Notes under the pieces: model-generated
The model's input: only the letters and a program-made list of their open reading frames with translations
Database searches by the model: none
Told to the model about the DNA's origin: nothing
Part shown: positions 55,995 to 64,000 of the stretch, in pieces
Layout: the number at the start of each line of letters is the position of its first letter
Numbering within the stretch: the first letter of the stretch is position 1
Made by a program: the position numbers and the translations under genes
Origin: Triatoma infestans
Lineage: Eukaryota; Arthropoda; Insecta; Hemiptera; Reduviidae
NCBI GenBank assembly: GCA_011037195.1
Contig: JAAEAF010000374.1
Location: forward strand, 1 to 64,000
DNA length: 64,000 bases
Direction: 5' to 3'

Positions 55995-56080
55995 GCCTGG
56001 AGAGAGATAAACCAACCTTCCTGCCTGGGACTCTCACCCAGCCGTTAGCAACTAAGCCATTCGGCTCCTGGCAGCCCAAA
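55995..56080 (-). mobile_element. Possible tRNA-like SINE head beside the (CTAT)n array
   Basis: The minus strand reads gccgaatggcttagttgcta, acggctgggtgagagtccca, ggcaggaaggttggtttatc. tggcttagttgctaacg resembles an A box and ggttggtttatc a decayed B box. Its 3' side on that strand leads straight into (TAGA)n, so the array could be an expanded SINE tail. Weak evidence. Confidence 0.35.
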
Positions 56081-56084
56081 ATGT

Positions 56085-57050
56085 ATTGCCATTATGGGAT
56101 CCATTAGATATAATTTTCTTTTTTGTAGGTATATATAAATGACATATTTTAGCATTTATGTCCCCCTTTGTGAATTACAAATACTCATTAAGAGTGAATG
56201 TAAAAGATATGAAATTAATGAGTGAATTGTTCCGTTAAAAATTGAACACTGATGAATAATATGGAAAGTCTTCAAAAACCTGTATATATATAGCAGCAAC
56301 AAAGCCTATTTTACAATTTTAAAGAAACAATATTAGGAATGGAACAATCAAATGACGAATAGGAGTTCCAATTTCTTAAAAGAGTAAATAGAAGACGTCG
56401 TCTAAAAGGTTTACATTAGCATCAGTACTGTTTTATGCGTCGTTTTCTGTCAAAACAATTTAACCCCCACCTCTCCACTCCATTCGCAACACTGTTAATA
56501 AGATTGGATGGTAAAGAGCGCGCACCTTCCTCTTTCAAATTTGTACCCTTACCCGTACCCCACCCGTTTTATTTCTAGCTTCAGAGAACTCACTTACTGC
56601 TATTTATTAAGTTTATCTACTACATACAAACCGTCTTGATGACGTTTAGCAGAAAGACGAATGAATACAGCTCGAGGAACTCCTAAAAAAAAAAACAAAA
56701 AAACAAGACCTACTGTTAAGTTAAACAATGATGGAAATGATGTAGAAATTTCTCTTATACTCTTGTAGCAAGCAGTAACAACCATAACACAGTTAATGTA
56801 ACAAAAACAGCAAACAGTTTTTACAGATATAATTAAAAAATGGCGGAGACGGGGTTTTTGGGTACACTTTCTTCATCATCACTCATTTTAGTATTGTTTA
56901 AAGTAACATACCTAATAAATTAACATTACTGTGTGCGTGTGTGAGAGCGGGGTAAGTTATTTTCCACATTACAACTACAATGGAGAGGTAAATTATAAGG
57001 AAGGCAGAGCCCTCTATTTCAACATTTTAGAAAGCTTATAACAGCAGTTT
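56085..57050. other. No recognisable feature
   Basis: AT-rich. The minus frame at 56600-56785 has no recognisable domain. Confidence 0.35.
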
Positions 57051-57750
57051 AAATTTAAGCTTAATGCCCGAGGACGTCCAGGAAAATCAATTTCTTTTCC
57101 GAAATAAATCTTACACAACTTTTTCTTATTCCAAATTAATACAATAATTTAATCAAGAAATTGTCTTTAAAATTCCAACATTACAATGTTTAGTTAGTTA
57201 GGCCGGCCATAAAAATGGTGGTGGGGATTTTACTTATACAAAACTTGTCCAAATTTAAATTCAAACTAACAGACAGACCCCCCCCCCAATATCCCTCTAA
57301 AATCTTTTCTTTCTATTTTTCAGAAATATGTTTCAAATTAAAGTAATATGTTTTCATCTATGCAGCAAACATTCCAAGGTTAAAGAAAATCATTGTAACC
57401 GTTTTCGAGAAAATTCCCCCTCCCCCAAATCAAAAACCTACGTATTTTGTAAAGCCGCACTTCCGGTAAACCAATTTTCTTTAAATTTGAAATTCCATCA
57501 TCGCTTTTAAGGAGATATATTAATATTATGTAGGTAGTAGAACCATACTTTGTACTGAATTGATAGTTTAAAGGAAAGCATAAAGCTAGTATTCCCATAG
57601 AACCATCCCCCCATCCAAAAGTCAATTATACCCGGTAAAATGTTTCAAATGAAAATGATAAGTATTTATATATAGATAGTATACGAAGTTGGAGCCGTTT
57701 CCGAAAAATCGCGACTAACTGAAGAGAAAAATGAAAGCTTTTAACTTTTC
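57050..57750. repeat. Old family A copy, two diverged units
   Basis: Contains cttacacaactttttcttat (decayed terminus), cagaaatatgtttcaaatta, aggttaaagaaaatcattgt, agccgcacttccggtaaacc, aattttctttaaatttgaaa and a second unit with cggtaaaatgtttcaaatg. Frames across it are not genes. Confidence 0.65.
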
Positions 57751-57936
57751 ACCATGCTTTAGTATCAATGAACCCATGAATCAGTATCAATGAATGTAAT
57801 ATATTGATAGCAAGCTAAAATTTGTATGTGAAGGTAAGTAAACCGAGTAGCGCTGTAAGCTTCCTTTTTTTTTTTGCCTACATTGGACACCCAACAAATT
57901 GTGAAACGATTACTTTGTTCTTTTTTTAGTCTCCAT

Positions 57937-58165
57937 GTCCTCACGCGTTGGTCTAGTGGCTAGCGCACTCGCTTTTTATGCAAGAATTCAGGGTACTATT
58001 CCCCGTGAGGGCAAAGTCAGTGATGACCTAGTATAATAGCACCCTAGATCGCGAAGGCCGGAACTTAAACGGCATGGGAACTACGGTATGCTTACCACAG
58101 GTCTCCCTATTCAAATCGCCGTCTGGCAAGCCTTGGCCCTTCATGGGCTGTTGCGCCCGTAGGAG
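57937..58165 (+). mobile_element. tRNA-derived SINE, third family, with 13-bp TSD
   Basis: Flanked by the perfect duplication TTTTAGTCTCCAT (57924-57936 and 58166-58178). The head folds as a tRNA: acceptor strands CCTCACG and CGTGAGG pair over 7 bp, D-arm gttggtctagtggctagcgc, an anticodon arm with loop TTTTTAT (triplet TTT) and T-arm-like agggtactattcccc. A ~150-bp body follows, ending cttcatgggctgttgcgccc and gtaggag without an A tail. The frame at 58074-58424 starts in the SINE and runs into the next LINE and is not a gene. Confidence 0.88.
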
Positions 58166-58319
58166 TTTTAGTCTCCATAGTCCGGCTTTGTCCTCCATAG
58201 TCGGTATCCATTCACCTCATAACAATATTCAAAATGATTTACTTGTTCGACTTAGTTTTAAACAAAAATTTGTACCCACTGACTTTTATTTATTTTTATT
58301 ACTTCTTATAACCCACCCC

Positions 58320-59120
58320 TGTTCGGTAACTCGATCTGGTATACAGATGGATCCAAAACTCCGACTGGGGTCGGAGCTGGGGTCTACGGGGGCAGGCCTA
58401 AAGTTAAAATTAAGACCAGCCTAGGGAAGTACGCCACGGTCTTTCAGGCTGAAGTCGTGGCGTTACAACTCTGCGCTAGGGAGATCATAAGGCAAAGGAT
58501 AGTGGGTAGAAGAGTGGCCATATACTCCGACAGTCAGGCAGCCCTGAAGGCACTTTCCTCACACCAAATAGTCTCAAGACTGGTGATGAACTGCCTACTT
58601 GCCCTTTATGGGCCCCGAACCCTTCTGCGGCTTGTCCAGGAGTCTCATCCAAACCTCTATCAGGGGTTGAATAGGAGATCAGCGTCTGCGTTGGTGGGAG
58701 GGAACACCAGGACAAAGGCAGGCAAAGCTCTTCATTAAAAGACATTTGCCTAAATTCACCAGAGACCTACTGAGCCAGACCCGAAGGGATATAAGGTTAA
58801 TTGTGGGTCTACTAAGAGGGCATTGTAGCCTGAATAGACACATGCAACACCTACAATTTGCGGATAGTGCGGTATGCCGATTCTGCAAGGTAGAGGTGGA
58901 GACCCCGGCGCACATCCTTTGTGAGTGCGCCGGCCTGGCGAGGATTAGGTTTCTTCAATTGGGGACGGGCAATCCCGAAGCTGAAAGCTTCATGACGGAG
59001 CCGCTCTCAGCTTTGCTAGGATTGATTAGGAGGGCAAAGCTGGGGGCTGTTCTGTAACTTAAGGGGATCCACAATAGATCTCGACTTGTAGGTCGCAGTG
59101 GAATGAGGCTCACCCCCCCT
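58320..59120 (+). pseudogene. LINE RNase H and C-terminal region, internally deleted
   Basis: Translation WYTDGSKTPTGVGAGVYGG (first catalytic D), YATVFQAEVVALQLC (catalytic E), RRVAIYSDSQAALKALSSH (second D), then a shift near 58610. The V-GH-G--GNE-AD block is missing, so about 25 codons are deleted. It then continues EPFCGLS, an open run with LIVGLLRGHCSLNRHMQHL and CRFCKVEVETPAHILCEC, to a stop at 59057. A 3' UTR follows (aaggggatccacaatagatc). No A tail; the end is a TTCTA-rich stretch beside the LTR at 59141. Confidence 0.85.
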
Positions 59121-59140
59121 TCTATTCTATTCTACCTTCT

Positions 59141-59455
59141 TATAATGGGGGTTGAAGGAGATAAATGGTCTGGTTAGAATGAATTAACAGAATATGGTTA
59201 ACACAGTATAATATGATAAATGGACACTAACTGCCTGGACTTTACAGTTGAAATGATAGAGTATGGTAGAGTGGTAAAGGGTAATGACACGTAGTGATTG
59301 GCTGTATGAACTCAGTAGTATGAACTGTCCCCTATCTGTCTCTGTATTTACGTCGCTGTATTTATGTGGTTTCTTCCACTCTAGTCCGAGAGAGTGGGTC
59401 TTGTCATTTTGTCTCTCTTTCTCTGCTACGAATACTCTCTTTGGATATTATTACA
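59141..59455 (-). mobile_element. Solo LTR, family D, with TTCT TSD
   Basis: 315 bp, plus-strand TATAATGGGGG...GATATTATTACA, flanked by TTCT (59137-59140 and 59456-59459). On the minus strand: TGTAATAATATCCAAAG, gacccactctctcggactag, TATA-like cacataaatacagcgacg, gttcatacagccaatcac, ctgtaaagtccaggcagtta, ending ccccattata. The 3' end ATTATA agrees with the 25998 copy, so TG...TA ends may be normal in this family. Confidence 0.9.
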
Positions 59456-59459
59456 TTCT

Positions 59460-59924
59460 TTTTTTTTTTTTTTATTTAATTAAACACGATTTAACTAATT
59501 AGAAGTGTGAACCACATTACAGAGTTATATTGTTATTGATACTTGTATGCTTGACTGGACTAAAATTCCTGGTTAAGTACAGTCATTACAGTCTATTGTG
59601 ATTACGTTCATTTAGAGATTTGAAATCAATCAACTGGAAGACATTAAAGCAACAAGCAAGGAAATAGGGAGGAGGGACAAAGGAAAATTTGGAAACTGTA
59701 TAACATCGGGCCAGGTGATATAGGTTATACACACGCAGTGTGGTAATGTAGTTTGTGTGGTGGAGGAGTGTTCGGGCGGGGAACGTGCGGGAAAACATAT
59801 GATATTAACATGAATGGCGTGCTCGTGCGCTGGAAAACTTTGTCCAATATCCATTTAAACTTTTAATCTGATTACCTCCACAAATCACATATTGCTAATT
59901 TGAATAATTTGTTGTCATTTTCAG

Positions 59925-59983
<59 letters not shown>

Positions 59984-60375
59984 TTATATAATTTATTTGT
60001 TTAACTAATTATAGTTGAGATTTTAAAATAAAAATCTATTACTATTATCTATTCATATAATTTTCTGTTACTATAAACCCCATAGTTTTAATTTCTGTTC
60101 TCCACATACCTATATATACTCACACTGCAAAAAAATCGTTATTTATCTCAAAAGAGAGTCAAGTGCCTCTTTTACACACTCAAAGAATATGGCAAAAGGA
60201 TTTTACTCTCGCGTTTAATATTATATTTTTTCTATAACATCTAAAACTATTTAAATATAAATAAAAAGAATATAAAAACAGGCAAAATATATACGGTAAT
60301 CACTAAGAGTATAAATATTGTTCTTTGAAAAGCTGTATAGGGTAACTTCAGAAAAGTTGCAAAACATTAGATTAA
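59460..60375. other. No recognisable feature; (TA)n(GT)n tract
   Basis: A T run at 59460-59474 and a TA/GT microsatellite at 59924-59982. Overlapping minus frames at 59586-59854 have no recognisable domain. Confidence 0.4.
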
Positions 60376-60379
60376 ATAG

Positions 60380-60570
60380 TGGTTGTGGTTGGGTCCGCAG
60401 AGCTGGAAAGCATCAAAGATATTTTCCACCACGTAATAGGCTGCTTCATTTTGTGGGTCGGTCGAACGGTTTACGGGCGTCCGGTCATCATCAGGATGTT
60501 TTGATAAAACAAGTGTGATAACACAGAATTGCACAGAGCCAAATTAGTTTAAACACTGTATACACATACA
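60380..60570 (+). mobile_element. Family C foldback, single left arm, diverged
   Basis: ggttgggtccgcagagctgg, aaagcatcaaagatattttc, ggctgcttcattttgtgggt, ggtttacgggcgtccggtca, tcatcaggatgttttgat, ttgcacagagcc. The hammerhead-like core on the minus strand is CTGATGA with an altered helix II and GTAAA, so degraded. Confidence 0.75.
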
Positions 60571-60591
60571 TACTGCACATACCTTCACACA

Positions 60592-61271
60592 TGTAATGCA
60601 ATGGTGTGGAGTTGTATTTGTAGTAGTGGTAGTGTGTAGCACGAGCGTTTTAGTGAAAAGGGCTTATAAGTTTGTAATTTTAAAAGAGAATGAAGTCTAG
60701 TAATAATAAAGAAGTCACACTGTTTTTCAAAAGATATATTCTCTAAGAGAAAATAAGTTAACAACAATATGCTTATAAATTAATTGGAATAACACTTAAA
60801 CTTGATACTGGCTCTGATGTTTTCACTTTGGTAGCTAGAACGAGTCTCTAGTAAATTTAAGTATTTTACAATATCACACTATTATGTTTAAGAAATTAAG
60901 TATTTATCAAGATTAATGCAAAACTGGCACAGATATTTAGAGAGCAATTCCTGAAGTGTCCTGTTTGAAGGTTGATGTGAGACTGTCTACTCTTTACTGT
61001 TTTAAAGCTGATGGCTCTCTTCTTTTGAATTGCTCTCTCTCTCGCGGGGGAATTCACTTATACAAAAGAGTTGGCCTAACGGAATTTAGTGTCTTTGTTT
61101 TCTTAATAGCAATGACAGATTTAATATACCTAGTTCTAAAATACACACTTTCTGAAGGTAAATTCACAGCACTAAAATAATTATAAAATATTAACAAAAA
61201 TACAATTTTGGATACTATAAAATATTCAGAAACTTTAAACTATTATTTTTCGATTTTGTCCTTCCACTACA
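60592..61271 (-). mobile_element. 3' LTR of gypsy-type element (family G)
   Basis: 680 bp, plus-strand TGTAATGCAATGG...CCTTCCACTACA. Immediately outside, on the minus-strand upstream side, is aggaggggggataa (complement of 61272-61285), a polypurine tract that primes plus-strand DNA synthesis. This sets the sense as minus and makes this the 3' LTR. Homologous LTRs: 700-1272, 63582-64000 and, in part, 13070 and 36360. Confidence 0.9.
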
Positions 61272-62931
61272 TTATCCCCCCTCCTGGAGAAATTTTTCGG
61301 CACGAAAAATTTGGGAGATAATCTGGAGTTGTAGAGGCCTGGAAGTTATCGAGAGGCGTGTATGTAACGTCTGCAAGGTTGCCGTGTGTTGTAGGGTGCA
61401 GTCATCTTCTTCTGCGGCTAACGCTGCTTGAAGGTGTGAGCGTTGCGTCGTGTTTGAATGTATTCTCAAGCGAACGCTGCGTGAGTGGGTGAACGTTGCT
61501 GTGGTGGTAGGCTGATAGGTGAACAGCGAACACTGCTTGGCGAGTGAGAGTGTTGCGGATGAAGAAGTGACTGGCAATGGGTAGACAAGTCGGTACTGTA
61601 GTGTGTATGTAGTTTCTTGAATTAACTCTATATGGACAAAAAAAAACTCTTAAGTATTTCAAAAATAATTAACAAATAAATAAATACACAAAATACGCAA
61701 ATAAAAAAAATATATATATTTAATAAGCGTGCAGGGATGCGCAAGGATGTGAGGATAATAGCAAAGGGTATGAGAAGATGAAGATCTTTTCCTTTTGTAG
61801 AAATCTTGTGTTTCTGAAAATAATCATACAGAGTTATACATTAATTTTATATGATAAAATTTCTAACAAATAACGTGCAATATTTACTAATCATAACATG
61901 CAATTAAATTCATGCGCATGCAATAACATTCGTGCTCATGCAATGGTGCAGTCGACGAAGATTCTTGGATCTGTAAAAGAGAGGTTAAACAAATTTAAAT
62001 TTCAACAAATATTGGTGTAAAAATTATTAAAGCTAAGAAGTAAAGATGAATATATATCTTGAGGGAGTATGCACAAGGGTGAAGCCGACTGTATGTTCAT
62101 CAGCTCTTCAGCTTTGCTGTGTTTTCTAGATACCTTAAGTTAACAATAACATTAAAATACAAATGATAAACAAGTACAAGAATAATACAAATTCAGGCGA
62201 ACTGAAAAAAATATTAATTAATTAGGTAAATACAATATATAAAAAAATATTAATATCATCTCATCAAAAGTAACTACGAATTCACTTGGTGATCTTGATT
62301 TCTGCAAAATAAAATAAATTACAATTATTATTTAAATATACAATGCAATAATTACAAATATTAAAGCCGGAATAATTTTATGACTCGAAGTACGATAGTT
62401 TAGTGCTGAAACAAAAATAATATGTCATTATTGCAACAACTTAATTAGATATAAACCTGATACATTTATTGTTACATATAACATTTACATGTGGTGTAGT
62501 ATGTAAAGTTAAGAAGCGTGATAGACTGAGAATTATTTCAAGAGATTCTCTATTGTTGTGTTATGTATTGTGTGCGCGAGGTGGCACAGAAATTTTGTGG
62601 CTAGTTACTAGGGATTTTAGTGAACTTAGCGATTAGTACTAAATTGGTGTGTTTGAGTACTAGTTGACAATTGAATGTTGAATTTAAGTGTTAGATACGT
62701 GCGCAAATTAATGATTGCCCTGTAAGAATGTTTCTACAAGTATTCATTGGAAATTGCCTTTTAATTGCGAAAGTATGAATTCGCCAGAAAATTTGGAATT
62801 TTTGACATTGTCCGCATGCAAATGAAGGGACGTGATGCCATAATTAGGTATTACTTGGTTAGTTAGGACTGATGGAAGCAGATATGATTGCCATGGTCAT
62901 AATATCAGGTTTTCGAGAAAGCGACTGAGGG
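61272..62931 (-). mobile_element. Internal 3' region of the gypsy-type element; pol missing
   Basis: Lies between the polypurine tract and gag. At ~1.66 kb it is too short for a pol gene (normally about 3 kb), and I find no protease, RT or integrase motifs on either strand. A 61380-61570 stretch repeats gaacgctgcgtgag / gcgaacactgcttggc-type phrases. Frames at 61272-61662 are low-complexity Ser/Thr/His and are not called. Two adjoining minus frames at 62859-63269 overlap gag in another phase. Confidence 0.6.
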
Positions 62932-63581
62932 CTAACTCGTTTTGGGCTGTATTTGGAAACAATTTCGAGCCGTATGTCCAAATTTTGAACAATATTGGCA
63001 AGTGGGCCTATTTTGGAGGTTATTGCTAGTTTCGTTACCATTATTATGACTATACTGGGGTCTATCTGAATAAGGGTTAAATCGCGAATTGTTTGAATTA
63101 ATTCGAGGACTATGATTATTACTAGAATATTGATGATTATTATTATTGTTATAACGATTATTATTATATACCCTGCGATTGAAATTTTTTGGTACATTAA
63201 AATTGTTAGGCATTTTGCCAAAGTTAGTACGAGGTTTTGGTCTGAATTTGTTGGTGCAGTCCACGTCAAAATGTGGACCGGAACAATGGCGACAAGGTCT
63301 GTTCTTTATTACATTAAAAACTCTAGTTGGTTTTAATTGTGGCTTTTGACTTTTATTACGATGCGGGCATTCTCTGTGGAAATGCATTTGTCCACAGTAA
63401 CGACAAGGAGATGGGGGTGTGCTAGAATTTTTCGAAGTAACAGCGAAAACTGTGGGGTTTGTTTCAGAAGCCTGAACTTCTTTTAGGGCATTGGCATAGG
63501 AAAGTGCTTCATCTAATTTTTGAGGTAGCTTCGTTCGTACCTCATTACGAAGCGGTTGAGGAAGTGACTTCAGGAACGCAT
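62932..63581 (-). pseudogene. gag: gag fragment: capsid end and three zinc knuckles
   Basis: Open on the minus strand for ~217 codons to a stop at 62932. It begins at the LTR junction with YAFLKSLPQPLRNEVRTKLP then QKLDEALSYANALKEVQ, as at the capsid C-terminus of insect Ty3/gypsy Gag. Three Cys-His knuckles follow: CRYCGQMHFHREC and CRHCSGPHFDVDC (both CX2CX3HX4C) and CQYCSKFGHTARNC (canonical CX2CX4HX4C), separated by an Asn-rich stretch. Gag packages the element RNA into virus-like particles. The N-terminal half is deleted. Asn codons in AAT/AAC runs look expanded. Confidence 0.88.
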
Positions 63582-64000
63582 ATGGTGTGGAGTTGTATTT
63601 GTAGTAGTGGTAGCGTGTAGCACGAGCGTTTTAGTGAAAAGGGCTTATAAGTTTGTAAGTTTAAAAGAGAATGAAGTTTAGTAATAATTGAGAAGTCACC
63701 ACTGTTTTATATAATAAATATAATCTTTCAAATAATAACTACAAGTTAATTGATTATTATAAGCTTATTTAAATATATTGTGAAACTGGCACTGATATTT
63801 AGAGAGCAATTCCTGAAGTGTCCTGTTTGAAGGTAGAGTTAAGACTCTTTACCCTTTTAAAGCTGATGGCTCTCTTCTTTTGAATTGCTCTCTCTCTCGC
63901 GGGGGAATTCACTTATACAAAAGAGTTGGCCTAACGGAATTTAGTGTCTTTGTTTTCTTAATAGCAATGACAGATTTAATATACCTGGTTCTAAAATACA
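63582..64000 (-). mobile_element. 5' LTR of the gypsy-type element, running off the window
   Basis: Matches 60602 onward (atggtgtggagttgtatttg, agcacgagcgttttagtgaa, gagcaattcctgaagtgtcc, ctctctctctcgcgggggaa). The outermost ~10 bp next to gag are missing. No primer-binding site is present because the leader and 5' gag are deleted. The LTR continues beyond base 64000. Confidence 0.88.

Noticed and set aside
61272..61662. Minus-strand frames of 101 and 86 codons as env or pol
   Set aside because: Low-complexity Ser/Thr/His composition, overlapping phases, no protease, RT, integrase or membrane motifs.
62859..63269. 136-codon Ile-rich minus frame as a membrane protein
   Set aside because: It overlaps the gag frame; the isoleucine run is the AAT/AAC asparagine stretch read in another phase.

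Overview
The window reads as AT-rich nuclear DNA from an arthropod, most likely an insect. The evidence is the mix of element types: Jockey/R1-type LINEs with RNase H, R2-like and endonuclease-RT LINEs, mariner, Tigger/pogo, a Penelope-like element, Ty3/gypsy LTRs with 4-bp target duplications, and tRNA-derived SINEs. I cannot name the species. No intact host protein gene, rRNA gene, functional tRNA gene or CRISPR array is visible. Nearly every coding signal is a decayed, 5'-truncated or interrupted transposable-element protein.

The window is a layered insertion record, and many layers carry target-site duplications (TSDs) that can be read directly. Layout: 1-6.1 kb holds a SINE split by a solo LTR, a partial LTR, a foldback element and a compound LTR palindrome. 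7.2-13.9 kb holds five LINE pieces and a Tigger transposase broken by a LINE and an LTR; one LINE is broken by a solo LTR. 15.3-17.4 kb is a DNA transposon containing a tandem-core repeat that contains a SINE. 18.9-27 kb is a minisatellite split by a LINE, then RT fragments, mariner, a SINE, solo LTRs and repeat copies. 27.7-30.4 kb is a Penelope-like remnant beside a long-inverted-repeat transposon with a mariner inside. 32-39.4 kb is LINE remnants and LTRs. 39.5-54.1 kb is rich in the ~1-kb repeat called family A here, plus an R2-like endonuclease ORF and an RT fossil. 55-59.5 kb has a large (CTAT)n array, a tRNA-derived SINE, a LINE and an LTR. 60.6-64 kb is an internally deleted gypsy-type element (3' LTR, polypurine tract, gag fragment, 5' LTR running off the window).

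The dominant repeat (family A) is ~0.7-1.0 kb when not interrupted. It has a hairpin at each end, 15-bp subterminal inverted repeats, one or two diverged ~300-bp core units and a variable microsatellite at a fixed internal place. I recognise no coding capacity in it; its architecture resembles Helitron-related miniature elements. A second theme is a hammerhead-like motif (CTGANGA, short stem, GAAA) in the arms of foldback family C and in three other sites, next to real Penelope-type GIY-YIG coding sequence at about 30 kb.
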